Assembly (NCBI RefSeq): GCF_022347765.1
Contig: NZ_JAKRFZ010000011.1
Location: forward strand, 1-64,000
DNA length: 64,000 bases
Source of the DNA: Pseudoalteromonas sp. OOF1S-7
GTDB lineage: Bacteria > Pseudomonadota > Gammaproteobacteria > Enterobacterales > Alteromonadaceae
Reading direction: 5' to 3'
Positions 1 through 9,174 of this stretch are shown here, in pieces. Position 1 is the stretch's first letter, and every line of letters starts with the position of its first letter. Under the pieces are notes generated by a model. That model was not told the origin of the DNA. It saw only the letters and a list, made by a program, of their open reading frames with translations, and did not search any database. The position numbers were made by a program, and so were the translations under genes.

Positions 1-117
1 ACTCACCCGTCCGCCGCTCGTCATCTTCTAGCAAGCTAGAAATGTTACCGCTCGACTTGCATGTGTTAGGCCTGCCGCCAGCGTTCAATCTGAGCCATGA
101 TCAAACTCTTCAATTAA
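1..117 (-). rRNA. rrs: 16S ribosomal RNA, 5' end (partial)
   Basis: The reverse complement carries the universal 16S 5' primer site AGAGTTTGATCATGGCTCAG (positions 91-110) and begins at about 117 by comparison with the E. coli 5' end. Only the first ~117 nucleotides lie in the window; the gene continues off the left edge. The rrn operon is therefore transcribed leftward, away from cnoX. Confidence 0.97.
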
Positions 118-347
118 AAGTTTTTTGTTTGAAGTAAACTTCAAACCATGCTCAATGAATTCTGATTTTGATACCTTTCGGTATCGAATTGACTGTGCTG
201 AATAAACTATGTTTATTCTGTTGGTCACTCACTTTCCATTTAAGGAAAAAACATTGAGACTCTAAATTTTTGTGCATCATTCAGTAAAACTGAAATCCGC
301 TGTTAGAACTCAATCTGTACGAGTGCCCACACAGATGATTGCTTCAT

Positions 348-362
348 ATTTTTAAAGAACAA
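348..362 (-). promoter_or_regulatory. rrn leader boxA-like antitermination site
   Basis: On the minus strand the leader reads TGTTCTTTAAAAAT, close to the enterobacterial boxA core TGCTCTTTAACAAT that loads NusB/NusE for rRNA antitermination. It sits about 230 nt upstream of the 16S 5' end, a usual place. The rest of 118-538 is the transcribed rrn leader, with no open frame I can support. Confidence 0.65.
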
Positions 363-538
363 AGTAACTAACCCTGGTTAGTTACCGCAGTCTTGCTGCG
401 AAGTGGAGCGCCATGTTAACCGCTTCACTTTTAAAGTCAACTAGAAAATTTAATTTTTCTTAATTAAGCTTTCCGTTTGGCTTTCCCGTCACTTGGTGCC
501 TTGCTTTCCAGCGTTGTGCCCCGTGTCGGTGGATGCGC

Positions 539-600
539 ATTATAGGGAAATCGAAACCCAGCGCAACCCCTTTTTTGAAGAAAAGTGAGAAAAACCACCC
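539..600 (-). promoter_or_regulatory. rrn P1-type promoter with AT-rich UP region
   Basis: On the minus strand there is TTGCGC (561-566), a 16-bp spacer and TATAAT (539-544), then GCGC and a run closely matching E. coli rrn P1 start regions. A 16-bp spacer and GC-rich discriminator are the hallmarks of stringently controlled rRNA promoters. The A/T-rich block upstream (571-600) is a likely UP element. The stretch 600-720 holds nothing else I can name. Confidence 0.85.
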
Positions 601-721
601 TTTAGACCAATTAACATACAGAACACGGCAAAAAGCCCTATTTTGTCATCAAAAATTCACCGATTTGACACAATTTAACTGATAGGGATCTAAGTATTGT
701 ACATTTCAGAAGAGACGCAAG

Positions 722-751
722 AAAAAATGGCGCTTTTTTGCGCCATTTTTA
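722..751 (-). terminator. rho-independent terminator after cnoX
   Basis: A perfect 11-bp stem (723-733 with 740-750) encloses a six-base loop and has A/T runs on both sides, so it can work in both directions. It lies 14 bases past the cnoX stop. Confidence 0.85.
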
Positions 752-764
752 ATAGAGAGAATAA

Positions 765-1622
765 TTAGTACAATAGACTGTAGAGTTTTCGTCGGTAGCG
801 AGCTGCAATTTCATCGCCCTCGGGTAAAGAGGTAATGATATCAAGGTAGCCTTTTTTGGCTTCTCCAAAATTCATGTCTTTTCTTAGCACAGATATCAGG
901 CTTTCCAATGCATCAGCTTTCTTTCCAGCATCGACCTGAGCCTGAGCCAGTTGACATAATATGGATAAATCATCCGGTGAAGATTCTGCTTCAGCCACAA
1001 GACGCTTGAGCTCAGGAGACTCCTGAGCTTCTTTTGCCTGTTCCAGCTTTGACCTTAAATTGGTGAAGTAGGCATCCTGTGCTTCTACCGCCACAGACGC
1101 TAAAAGCGCCTCCGCTTCTTCTACTTTTTGTATCTGAATACAAATATCTGCAAACACAAGCACAACCCTCGGGTTATCTTTTGCGACACCATAAGCCTGC
1201 TTTGCCAGTGCAAAGGCATCATTCAGGTCGCCGTTTGCAAGCGCTTGCTTTGCCTGATCAAGTAAAATCAGTTCAGGCGAAGGCAGGTGCTCCGATAATG
1301 CTTTGGAAATCTCTTCTTGCGTTTTCGCACCAGGAAGGACATCTACAGGTGTACCCCCTTTCAGAACAACTAAAGTTGGCAGTGCCTGAAGGCCCACTTG
1401 TTGTGCCAACTGAGAAGCAAGCATTTGCTGTTGATCACAATCGACCGTAGCGACCACTATATTATTTGGATATTGCTGAGCAAGCGCATCAAGAATATCA
1501 GCTTGTGCAATACAGTTTGGCTCCTGAGCACTAAAAAACGTCATTAATATGAGCTTTTCAGGATCCGAAGATGCCAACACTTGTTGAATGTTTTCCGGCG
1601 TAAGTGAGATTTTATTTTCCAT
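765..1622 (-). CDS. cnoX: Thioredoxin-fold co-chaperone with TPR tail (CnoX/YbbN type)
   Basis: The 285-residue product has a thioredoxin-like N-terminal half, including the cis-proline segment ALPTLVVLKGG, and an alpha-helical TPR-like C-terminal half. This is the layout and length of E. coli CnoX (284 aa), which holds unfolding proteins under oxidative stress and hands them to GroEL and DnaK. The position of the thioredoxin CXXC reads E-P-N-C, so only the second cysteine remains; it cannot be a normal dithiol reductase, as is known for this family. I chose the ATG at 1622 over a TTG two codons upstream, although no strong Shine-Dalgarno is visible for either. It is the only gene between topB and the terminator. 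The product is cytoplasmic (no signal peptide). Confidence 0.85.
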   Translation of the reverse strand: MENKISLTPENIQQVLASSDPEKLILMTFFSAQEPNCIAQADILDALAQQYPNNIVVATVDCDQQQMLASQLAQQVGLQALPTLVVLKGGTPVDVLPGAKTQEEISKALSEHLPSPELILLDQAKQALANGDLNDAFALAKQAYGVAKDNPRVVLVFADICIQIQKVEEAEALLASVAVEAQDAYFTNLRSKLEQAKEAQESPELKRLVAEAESSPDDLSILCQLAQAQVDAGKKADALESLISVLRKDMNFGEAKKGYLDIITSLPEGDEIAARYRRKLYSLLY

Positions 1623-1697
1623 GTTCAAACCAGCTGTGATATTTGACTATCTATATGGTGACATCCATACCAATTACAAGGCAAATATAAAATCCGA

Positions 1698-3638
1698 TTA
1701 GGCAGCTGACTTTCGACGACCCGTTTTAGTCGTCGTACGTTTTCTAGTTCTTTTCTTAGAAAATGAAGCTCTCGAACCGGATTTACCACTTTTCAGGCCA
1801 CTAAACATGGAACTGTCGCTCATGTTTGCTCGTTCAATAATATCTGCTATTTCCTTTTCAAGAGGATGCATAAATGTCTGATAGAGTTGCTCTTTCATTG
1901 CAATCCTGGCCAGTTGAGACTCCCACAATGCCGTTCTGTCTGGCAAAGACAGATCCTCTGGAAGCGTCTTAACAAGCGCTATACCTAATTCTGTTGATTT
2001 GATGCTTTTGCCATTGCGTTGCAAGAAGCCCCTTTTAAACAATAAATCGATAATTCCGGCTCTGGTTGCCTCAGTGCCCAGTCCATCGGTCTCTTTCAAC
2101 ACTTTCTTAATGTCTGCGTTCGACACAAATCTGGCTATGCCTGTCATGGCACTTAATAACGTTGCTTCTGTGAAATGGTTGGGAGGTTGCGTATGTTTCT
2201 CGATGACTTCTCCTTTAAAGCAGTGAAGTAACTCGTCAATGTCCAGCTGAGGCAAAATATCTTGCTTCTTTTCTTCAACTTTATATAAGCATTTAAAACC
2301 GAGGTCGATGATCTGCTCAGCCTTGGCGACAAACACCCCACCTGCAATTTCTAATTCCACTTTGGTTTCAGTATACCTGTAGGCAGGATAAAACTGCGCC
2401 AGATACTGAGTGCAAATGAGCTGGTAGACTTGCTGCTCGTGCTGCCCTAACTGGGCCGTTTTTAGCTTCTTTGCTGTCGGGATAATCGCATGGTGTGCCT
2501 CAACTTTTGCATCATTCCAGCATTTACTTTTCAAGCTCAGATCTGCACCAGCAACTTTGTCTTCTTCCAGCCCCAGATTATTTAATGCTGCATCTAACAC
2601 CTGCTTAGACTCAGCAAAGTGCCCCTTCGGCAGGTAGCGATTATCCGATCGGGGATAAGTGATCAGTTTATGTCTTTCATAAAGTGCCTGACAAACATCC
2701 AATACATGTTTTGCTGACATACCAAACCGTTTGTTGGCATCGATTTGCAGTGCCGATAAGTTATAAGGTAAAGGCGGGTTGTGCTTCTTGGGTTTGGCTT
2801 CAATTTTTTTGACCTGAGCGTCCTGCCCCTGGATCCTTGATGCGACATTTTCGGCCAATTTTTTAACTAGCACCCTGCCTTCCTCATCCATATATGGCAG
2901 ACACGCCTCGCTAGGTTGCCACTTAGCACTAAACTCTGCCCCGTCGCTTTTTCTTACCTGGGCTTGTACCTCAAAAAAAGGTTTAGAAACAAAATTTGCT
3001 ATTTCCAAGTCCCGTCTGACAACCAGTCCAAGGACTGGCGTTTGTACTCTGCCAACAGACAGCACACCTTGAAACCCAGCTTTTTGTCCAACCAAGGTAT
3101 ACGCCCTGGTCAGGTTCATACCATACAGCCAGTCTGCCCTTGCTCTTGCCAAAGCTGACACACTTAACGGCACAAACTCCTGATTCGTACGCATTTGATT
3201 TAATGCTTTTTTTACTGCTGATGGATTTAAATCACTGATCAGTAGCCGCTGAGTGGCTTGCTTTTTAGATGTCGAAGGCTTTGCTTCCTGCAATACCTCA
3301 TCAACCAGTAACTGGCCTTCTCTGTCTGGATCACCCGCGTGAACAAGGCATTCAGCTTGCTTGACCAGCCTTTTTACAATACTGAGTTGCTTCTTGGTTT
3401 TCGGTTTCGCTTTGAACTGCCAATGCTCCGGGATAATGGGTAAATGCACCATTTGCCATTTTTTGTATTTAGGATCGTAGTCTTCAGGGGCAGCCTGCTC
3501 CAGCAAGTGGCCAATACACCAGGTAACACAATCTCCATTGGCTACTTCAATATAGCCATCATGCTTTTTATGTGGTTTAGGCAATACATCTGCAATGGCT
3601 CTACCCAGAGAGGGTTTTTCGGCAATATAAAGTTTCAT
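1698..3638 (-). CDS. topB: DNA topoisomerase III
   Basis: Type IA topoisomerase of 646 residues that relaxes negatively supercoiled DNA and decatenates single-stranded intermediates. The N-terminal Toprim domain begins MKLYIAEKPSLGRAIA and contains the acidic HAGDPDREGQLL motif. The catalytic tyrosine lies in LITYPRSDNRYLP and computes to Tyr328, the same number as in E. coli TopB. The C-terminus is a short lysine/arginine-rich tail (KKRTRKRTTTK) instead of zinc fingers, usual for Topo III and useful for binding DNA. The length matches the family (about 650). It is separated from cnoX by about 75 bases and from the chemotaxis gene by about 124 bases, so it is probably its own unit. Confidence 0.95.
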   Translation of the reverse strand: MKLYIAEKPSLGRAIADVLPKPHKKHDGYIEVANGDCVTWCIGHLLEQAAPEDYDPKYKKWQMVHLPIIPEHWQFKAKPKTKKQLSIVKRLVKQAECLVHAGDPDREGQLLVDEVLQEAKPSTSKKQATQRLLISDLNPSAVKKALNQMRTNQEFVPLSVSALARARADWLYGMNLTRAYTLVGQKAGFQGVLSVGRVQTPVLGLVVRRDLEIANFVSKPFFEVQAQVRKSDGAEFSAKWQPSEACLPYMDEEGRVLVKKLAENVASRIQGQDAQVKKIEAKPKKHNPPLPYNLSALQIDANKRFGMSAKHVLDVCQALYERHKLITYPRSDNRYLPKGHFAESKQVLDAALNNLGLEEDKVAGADLSLKSKCWNDAKVEAHHAIIPTAKKLKTAQLGQHEQQVYQLICTQYLAQFYPAYRYTETKVELEIAGGVFVAKAEQIIDLGFKCLYKVEEKKQDILPQLDIDELLHCFKGEVIEKHTQPPNHFTEATLLSAMTGIARFVSNADIKKVLKETDGLGTEATRAGIIDLLFKRGFLQRNGKSIKSTELGIALVKTLPEDLSLPDRTALWESQLARIAMKEQLYQTFMHPLEKEIADIIERANMSDSSMFSGLKSGKSGSRASFSKKRTRKRTTTKTGRRKSAA

Positions 3639-3762
3639 TATTCAAAAAAGACTGTATGTATTTACAGTTATGATAGTCAACTCTGACAGCAATTGCCAGA
3701 GTTGACCCAATAATCATATCCGACGGCGTTACCATATCGGACACTGAGCCATAGGACGAGGC

Positions 3763-5877
3763 TTAGGTTTTAAGTAAGTTTAACTGCTTATGTTTTTGTT
3801 CCACTATATAGGTCAGTGCACTCGCCGCTTGCTCTACCTCATCGGCAAAACCAGACAGCTCAGCTGCCGCATCAGAAATACCCGTCGTGTTGGTGCTAAT
3901 TTCTTCAGTCACCATACTCTGCTCTTCTGCTGCCGTCGCGATCTGCGTGACTTCGTTTGAGATACTACTCAACTCACCTACTAAGCTCCCCATCAGCTGT
4001 GCAGACTCCTGGCAGTATGAAACCGCTTGTTCACCCCGACTAACCGTCCTTTCTATAATCTGCTCCGAACCGCTTACTTCACTCTGAAGGTTGTCTATCA
4101 GCTTGCTAATGTCATCCGTTGAAGCTTGTGTTTTTGACGCCAATGCCCTTACTTCGTCGGCGACCACCGCAAATCCCCTCCCTTGCTCGCCAGCCCGGGC
4201 GGCCTCTATTGCTGCATTAAGCGCCAGTAAATTGGTTTGTTCAGCTATTGCGCGGATGACATCCAGAATTTTAGAAATGTCCCCGCTTCGTTCAGAGACT
4301 TTACTAAACGCATTTTTCGCTTCCAGCACCTGCTCGGCGATTTCCTGAACGGTCTCAGTCGTTCTGACGATACTGCTTTCACTACTCTGCACTGTTTCGA
4401 CAGCATGATTTGTACTTGAAGCGGCTTTCTCCGACGCCCTGGCTACTTCCGTTGCGGTTGCGCTTAACTCATTAATCGCAGTCACAACGCTATCGATTTC
4501 AAGATGCTGGTTAGATACCTTGTTCTTTATATTGATGGCAGCTTCTGTGGTCTTGTGAGATTGGGTATATGACTCCTCGGCCAACTCTTTGAGGTCGATG
4601 ATCATACTTCTTAATTTATCAGTGAAGCGGTTGAAGCCATCGGCCAGGGAGATCAGCTCAGCATGATGACTCACCTCAAGCTTATGAGTCAGGTCTCCTT
4701 CACTGCTAGCCAAACTGTCTACGCGCTCCTCAATATATGTTAATGGCCCAATAATGGTATTTATAAGCACAAGTGCAAGGCCCAGTGCCACAGCTGCGAC
4801 GACAGTCCCTAAAAACAGCATCCAGCGTCCAAGTGAGTTGGTTGATTCTTCTATTTGTTGCTCTATCTGAGTAACGGAGGCCAGCGCCACCTCCTTAGGA
4901 AGCTCAATAACCAAAGACCAGGTTGTGTTGGCAAGTTTGATTTCAATGGGTACGGCAATAGCAAGCATATCCCCCATCTCACTAAACCCGCCTCTTTGAT
5001 GCAAATTCATTAACTTATCAGCTAAATCTGGACTAACAGATTCTTTCAGAGGCCTGGCAAGGTTATCGTAATGACTGGCACCAACAACCAGCCCCAATTT
5101 GCTGAGCAAAGTCACTTTCGCCTGTCCCTGATACAGTGATTCTGATAATTCATCAACCAACTTTTGGAACACGGGTAAATTCACATCGACCCCTACCAGC
5201 CCCTGGAACCGGCCGTTAACGTCAACCGGTACCGTCAACGACGTCATCAACATTTTATTACCAGGAGAAATTTCGTACAGATAAGGTTCCATAATGCAGG
5301 GCGCAACGTTGTCGTGCGCGCATAGGTACCATTCGGCTTCGCGAAGCCCAAACTCATTGAGTTTATCTAAATATTTATCAGCTGCCGACTCGATTTGATG
5401 CTGAGTGATCCCGCTTGCGTCTCGTGTGAAGTATAGCTCCAGCGTGCCATCGCCTGGTGCTGAGTGACTAGCCCCGGCCGAATAAGTCCGATCTTGTCGG
5501 TCATAGCCATCAGGTTCAAACTGAGCATACATTGAAGATACAAAGCGATTTTGTTTCAATGCGCCGGCAACGAGGTCTTGCACCTGAGTGCGTGCTAGTG
5601 GTTCACTTACAGAGGTTTCTTTAAGAGCCCCTGCTAATGTGTAAGGTACGCGGTAAGCCGAGTTGATAAACTCGGCGACCTGTTGTGCATAGTATTGTCC
5701 CTGGGCTGTTAACCCTGTTCTGATCTCCTGATAAACCAGTTCTCTGAGTTGTGAACTCTGCGCCTTGTTCTCTTTTTGCAGGTTCATCCACATGGTTGTT
5801 ACTAGTAAAGCAACAAGGGCAGTAACCAGCGTGATCACAAACAGGATAAGCTTTTTCTTGATGGACATATGCTGCAT
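3763..5877 (-). CDS. Methyl-accepting chemotaxis protein with periplasmic Cache-type sensor
   Basis: Transmembrane chemoreceptor of about 704 residues. Order: cytoplasmic N-tip, TM1 (about 8-28), a ~320-residue periplasmic region consistent with a double Cache ligand-binding domain, TM2 (about 350-372), HAMP, and the long signalling helix hairpin. The hairpin tip is textbook ([20 protein letters not shown], then [15 protein letters not shown]), so it should couple to CheA/CheW. There is no C-terminal CheR/CheB pentapeptide. The frame is open to a GTG at 5886, but the ATG at 5877 has GTGAG eight bases upstream and is preferred. The ligand cannot be told; Cache receptors often sense amino acids or organic acids. 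Confidence 0.9.
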   Translation of the reverse strand: MQHMSIKKKLILFVITLVTALVALLVTTMWMNLQKENKAQSSQLRELVYQEIRTGLTAQGQYYAQQVAEFINSAYRVPYTLAGALKETSVSEPLARTQVQDLVAGALKQNRFVSSMYAQFEPDGYDRQDRTYSAGASHSAPGDGTLELYFTRDASGITQHQIESAADKYLDKLNEFGLREAEWYLCAHDNVAPCIMEPYLYEISPGNKMLMTSLTVPVDVNGRFQGLVGVDVNLPVFQKLVDELSESLYQGQAKVTLLSKLGLVVGASHYDNLARPLKESVSPDLADKLMNLHQRGGFSEMGDMLAIAVPIEIKLANTTWSLVIELPKEVALASVTQIEQQIEESTNSLGRWMLFLGTVVAAVALGLALVLINTIIGPLTYIEERVDSLASSEGDLTHKLEVSHHAELISLADGFNRFTDKLRSMIIDLKELAEESYTQSHKTTEAAINIKNKVSNQHLEIDSVVTAINELSATATEVARASEKAASSTNHAVETVQSSESSIVRTTETVQEIAEQVLEAKNAFSKVSERSGDISKILDVIRAIAEQTNLLALNAAIEAARAGEQGRGFAVVADEVRALASKTQASTDDISKLIDNLQSEVSGSEQIIERTVSRGEQAVSYCQESAQLMGSLVGELSSISNEVTQIATAAEEQSMVTEEISTNTTGISDAAAELSGFADEVEQAASALTYIVEQKHKQLNLLKT

Positions 5878-6046
5878 ATAAAACACTCACAAATGGTTGT
5901 TTATTGAGATAACTTTAGCAAAAGTTTCGCTTTCTTGCGTATTCTAAAATGACAGCTTTAAGTAATTATGACTACACTATTCCGAGATTTTTTTTACATT
6001 GAATAATGACAGTACATTAATTGAACTGATTGCGAGCGACCTTAAA

Positions 6047-6074
6047 AGAGACGGTAAACTAGAGACGGTAAACT
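6047..6074. repeat. Perfect 14-bp tandem repeat, two copies
   Basis: The 14-mer AGAGACGGTAAACT occurs twice in direct succession (6047-6060 and 6061-6074). It sits in the 276-base gap between the chemoreceptor and the Mrp operon terminator, about 170-200 bases upstream of the chemoreceptor start. It may be a slippage duplication or a paired regulator site. Confidence 0.8.
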
Positions 6075-6103
6075 TAAGGCTTTAAGAGTGTGTGATTGGT
6101 GTG

Positions 6104-6136
6104 AAAAGAGTCGCTGCATAAGCATCACAGCGACTC
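6104..6136 (-). terminator. Terminator of the mnh operon
   Basis: A 9-bp stem (GAGTCGCTG at 6108-6116 pairing with 6128-6136) is followed on the minus strand by four Us. It lies 17 bases downstream of the mnhG stop. Confidence 0.7.
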
Positions 6137-6152
6137 ACTGTCAAAGTGAGGT

Positions 6153-6482
6153 TTAGTCTTCCTCAATCTTATCTTTGCCACGAGTAGACTCAATGCTGTC
6201 TAGCCTGTGATGAATCGCAGACTTGATCAACATATAGCCACTGATTGGCGCGGTAATGAGCAAAAACATAGAAATAAGGATTTCTTTCACACTCACACCT
6301 TCACCAAAAATGCCATAATATGCCATTGCAGCAAACAGCAAACAGGCCATACCGAGTGTTGTTGCTTTGGTAGGCCCATGCAGGCGCATAAAAAAATCAG
6401 GCATTTTGACCAAGCCAATAGAGCCGACCAAAACCAGGCTGCCGCCTAACAATAATAAAAATGAAATAACCCACTCCATCAT
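6153..6482 (-). CDS. mnhG: Na+/H+ antiporter subunit G (MnhG/MrpG)
   Basis: Small membrane subunit of 109 residues with three predicted transmembrane helices and the family signature GLVKMPDFFMRLHGPTKATT. It is the last gene of a six-gene Mrp (multiple resistance and pH) operon; the complex exchanges Na+ for H+ across the inner membrane and supports pH and salt tolerance in marine bacteria. It starts 9 bases after the mnhF stop and is followed by a terminator. The C-terminal tail is charged and cytoplasmic. Confidence 0.93.
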   Translation of the reverse strand: MMEWVISFLLLLGGSLVLVGSIGLVKMPDFFMRLHGPTKATTLGMACLLFAAMAYYGIFGEGVSVKEILISMFLLITAPISGYMLIKSAIHHRLDSIESTRGKDKIEED

Positions 6483-6491
6483 TCGATCCCC

Positions 6492-6761
6492 TTATTCAAT
6501 GATATCGCCGCGCAACAGATATTTACATACTGCAACTGTGCTGACAAAGCCAAGTAAGGCAATCAAAAGTGCAGCCTCAAAATACAATGAAGTGCCCATA
6601 TTCATGCCATACAGCACTATCAGGGCAATGGTATTAATATACATGGTATCTAGTGCCAGAATACGATCCGGAATAGATGGCCCAACGACCAGTCGCCACA
6701 AGTTAAGCAGCAAAGATACACCGATCATCGCAAAGACAATCAAAATCACCGTCTCTAACAT
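6492..6761 (-). CDS. mnhF: Na+/H+ antiporter subunit F (MnhF/MrpF)
   Basis: Membrane protein of 89 residues with three helices; LWRLVVGPSIPDRILALDTM is the typical MrpF segment between helices 1 and 2. The start overlaps the end of mnhE by 7 bases, so translation is coupled. MrpF is an accessory but essential subunit of the antiporter. Confidence 0.93.
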   Translation of the reverse strand: MLETVILIVFAMIGVSLLLNLWRLVVGPSIPDRILALDTMYINTIALIVLYGMNMGTSLYFEAALLIALLGFVSTVAVCKYLLRGDIIE

Positions 6762-7291
6762 GCAAAGATCTCCTTTATGGGTTTTTCATAGCGTGTTTTG
6801 ATCGTGTCGATCAAGGCCGCTTCGTCGTCCAGATCGAGTACATGGATCAATAAGTAGCGTTGTTGCGGTTCAGTGCCATCCGTCATATCTTCCGGCCAGG
6901 GATAAACCTCAGCACTCACTGTACCCGGCGTCAGCGACACTGTACTGGCCAAAATAGTGATCGGCATAGACTGTGCTAAATCTATCGGAACTTTAACAAA
7001 CGCGGGCTTCAGTTTTCGTGTAGGTCCCAGAATTTTAATTGCGACTTCAATGTTTGCCATCAAAATATCGTACAGAACAAGCAACAAGTACTGCAATGCC
7101 TTGCCTGGTCTCAATACCAAGGGCTGTTTAGTGCGAAACGGGAAGGTCGCAAGGGGAATGGCCACAGCCAAAATTGCTGCCAGAATCAAATGTCCCGGTG
7201 CCACGCTGTTATTCAGCAGCAACCAAACGATGAACAACATCAGGCTGCGAAACGGTGTCGGCAACCATCTATATTTTGCTTCCAAACGCAT
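6755..7291 (-). CDS. mnhE: Na+/H+ antiporter subunit E (MnhE/MrpE)
   Basis: A 178-residue subunit with N-terminal membrane helices followed by a cytoplasmic alpha/beta domain. The run LASTVSLTPGTVSAEV is the MrpE signature. The stop overlaps the start of mnhF by 7 bases, and the gene begins directly after the mnhD stop. MrpE is needed for assembly and full activity of the antiporter in studied species. Confidence 0.93.
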   Translation of the reverse strand: MRLEAKYRWLPTPFRSLMLFIVWLLLNNSVAPGHLILAAILAVAIPLATFPFRTKQPLVLRPGKALQYLLLVLYDILMANIEVAIKILGPTRKLKPAFVKVPIDLAQSMPITILASTVSLTPGTVSAEVYPWPEDMTDGTEPQQRYLLIHVLDLDDEAALIDTIKTRYEKPIKEIFAC

Positions 7292-8803
7292 TTAGTTTAC
7301 TCCTCCCAACACGTCCTGCAGTAATCCAGTGAAATCGTGTAACTCCTGCGCTGCAAGCAGTGCATATTCACTCAGAGGACCTGCAAAAATCACCATCAAT
7401 GGCGCGCACATTACCAACAATAGCACGGCACAGATCTGAGCGGGATGGGCGCGCTCCTGTTCACTCTCACTTTTACCGGTGTGATGCCAGAACACGGTAC
7501 TACCCGCTTTAGAAACCGATACCAAAATTGCCAGACTCGCTACCAAATAAACCAGCCAAAACCAGTTCCCGTAGGGTGTGTCCAGGGTCGATCTTAGGAT
7601 CCAAACCTTGCCCACGAATCCGGATAAGGGCGGCATACCAATCACCGCGACCGCTGCAATCAAAAATGCGCCACCAAGAAGTAAAGGTTGTGCAACCGGG
7701 CGACCTGCGGTGATCCTGTCGGCGACCTTCCCCCTCTGTCGGGCGATCAGATCTGCTAACAGAAACAAAGCGGCACTAACGAGTGTAGAATGCACCAGAT
7801 AATAAACTGCCGCCGCGCTACTTTGTACAGTCTGAACAGCAACCAGAGCAACGAGCGTACCAACGGATACCACCACGAGATTTGCAACCATTTTTCTTAA
7901 GTCCTGACTCGCAAGAACACCTATAGCCCCCATCACAATGGTTGCTATAGCCAGCCACCAGAGCCAGTTTTGTGCCATGTGGCTCAACTCACCCGCTTCT
8001 TCTCCGAAGATCAGCGTATACACGCGCATCATGGAATACACGCCCACTTTAGTCATAATGGCAAACAACGCAGCCACCACCGGCATCGCCGTCGAATAGG
8101 TGTTGGGCAACCACAAATGAAGGGGCAACAACGCCCCCTTGAGGGCAAATACAACCAACAGCAGCAACCCACCTATTTTAGCCAGGTATACGTCGTCACC
8201 TTGCAGTAACGTTACTTTTTGTGCCATATCGGCCATATTCAGTGTACCTAAGGTGCCGTACAGTATTCCCAAAGCAATCAGGAAAACCGATGAGCCAACC
8301 AGGTTCAGAATCACATACTGTAAGGCTGCCCGGGTATTACGCTTATCACCACCGTGCATCAACAAAGAATATGACGCAATTAACAAGACTTCGAAGAATA
8401 CAAACAGGTTAAATGCATCTCCCGTCAGGAACGCACCGTTAACCCCAAGGATCAGGAAGTGTAACAGCGGATGAAAAAAGCTGCCGCGCTCATCATCGCC
8501 GGCACAGCTATAAAGACCGCATACCAGGCCCAGAAACGATGTTAAAGTGACCAGCAGCGCCGAGAGAGGATCGGCTATTAACACGATGCCAAATGGCGCT
8601 GACCAGTTACCGATGGCGTAAACCGAAGTACCATGTTCTTGCGTCATCAACAGCAAAATTGCCGATGCCATTGTCGTGATCACGCCCATCCCTACCGAGA
8701 CAATACGACGCGCTCTGAGGTTCTTGCCACAAGGCGGCATTAACATAAAAATAGCGGCCAGCATTGGCAACAATACTGGCAAGGAAGTTAAATGCTGCGT
8801 CAT
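7292..8803 (-). CDS. mnhD: Na+/H+ antiporter subunit D (MnhD/MrpD)
   Basis: A 503-residue polytopic protein of the NuoL/M/N proton-pump family with about 14 helices. Visible motifs are the conserved region LFVFFEVLLIASYSLL and the charged segment FALKGALLPLHLWLPNTY, whose lysine and histidine form the ion path in the family. The first ATG overlaps the mnhC stop by 4 bases (ATGA), so translation is coupled. With MnhA it forms the ion-translocating core of the complex. Confidence 0.94.
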   Translation of the reverse strand: MTQHLTSLPVLLPMLAAIFMLMPPCGKNLRARRIVSVGMGVITTMASAILLLMTQEHGTSVYAIGNWSAPFGIVLIADPLSALLVTLTSFLGLVCGLYSCAGDDERGSFFHPLLHFLILGVNGAFLTGDAFNLFVFFEVLLIASYSLLMHGGDKRNTRAALQYVILNLVGSSVFLIALGILYGTLGTLNMADMAQKVTLLQGDDVYLAKIGGLLLLVVFALKGALLPLHLWLPNTYSTAMPVVAALFAIMTKVGVYSMMRVYTLIFGEEAGELSHMAQNWLWWLAIATIVMGAIGVLASQDLRKMVANLVVVSVGTLVALVAVQTVQSSAAAVYYLVHSTLVSAALFLLADLIARQRGKVADRITAGRPVAQPLLLGGAFLIAAVAVIGMPPLSGFVGKVWILRSTLDTPYGNWFWLVYLVASLAILVSVSKAGSTVFWHHTGKSESEQERAHPAQICAVLLLVMCAPLMVIFAGPLSEYALLAAQELHDFTGLLQDVLGGVN

Positions 8804-9174
8804 GCTTTACCTTGCTCCTTACGCTGAGAGCCAACAGTACGTGAAGCTGTAGATACTTCACTGCCATTAACATGATCATTGCCCAGGTCTGCACGACCGC
8901 GAATAGCCAGAATGACCACAAACGCCGTCATTGCAAAGCCGATGACTATCGCAGTCAACACCAACGCCTGAGGTAAAGGATCGGCGTACCCGTCGCTGTA
9001 CCCCAAAACCGCCGCTTTGTTCATGGTTAATCTGCCAGACGCAAACAAAAACAAGTTTACTGCATAAGACAGCATCGTAAGCCCCAGTACTACCGGAAAA
9101 GTGCGGGCCCGTAGAATCAGGAACACACCACAGGCCACTAACAGGCCCACGCAGGATGAATACAATAGCTCCAT
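8800..9174 (-). CDS. mnhC: Na+/H+ antiporter subunit C (MnhC/MrpC)
   Basis: A 124-residue NuoK-like subunit with three transmembrane helices. The run DPLPQALVLTAIVIGFAMTA is the family signature and includes the membrane segment seen in NuoK. The ATG shares one base with the mnhA stop (9174). The C-terminal ~25 residues are polar and not conserved in the family, so they probably form a cytoplasmic tail. Confidence 0.93.
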   Translation of the reverse strand: MELLYSSCVGLLVACGVFLILRARTFPVVLGLTMLSYAVNLFLFASGRLTMNKAAVLGYSDGYADPLPQALVLTAIVIGFAMTAFVVILAIRGRADLGNDHVNGSEVSTASRTVGSQRKEQGKA

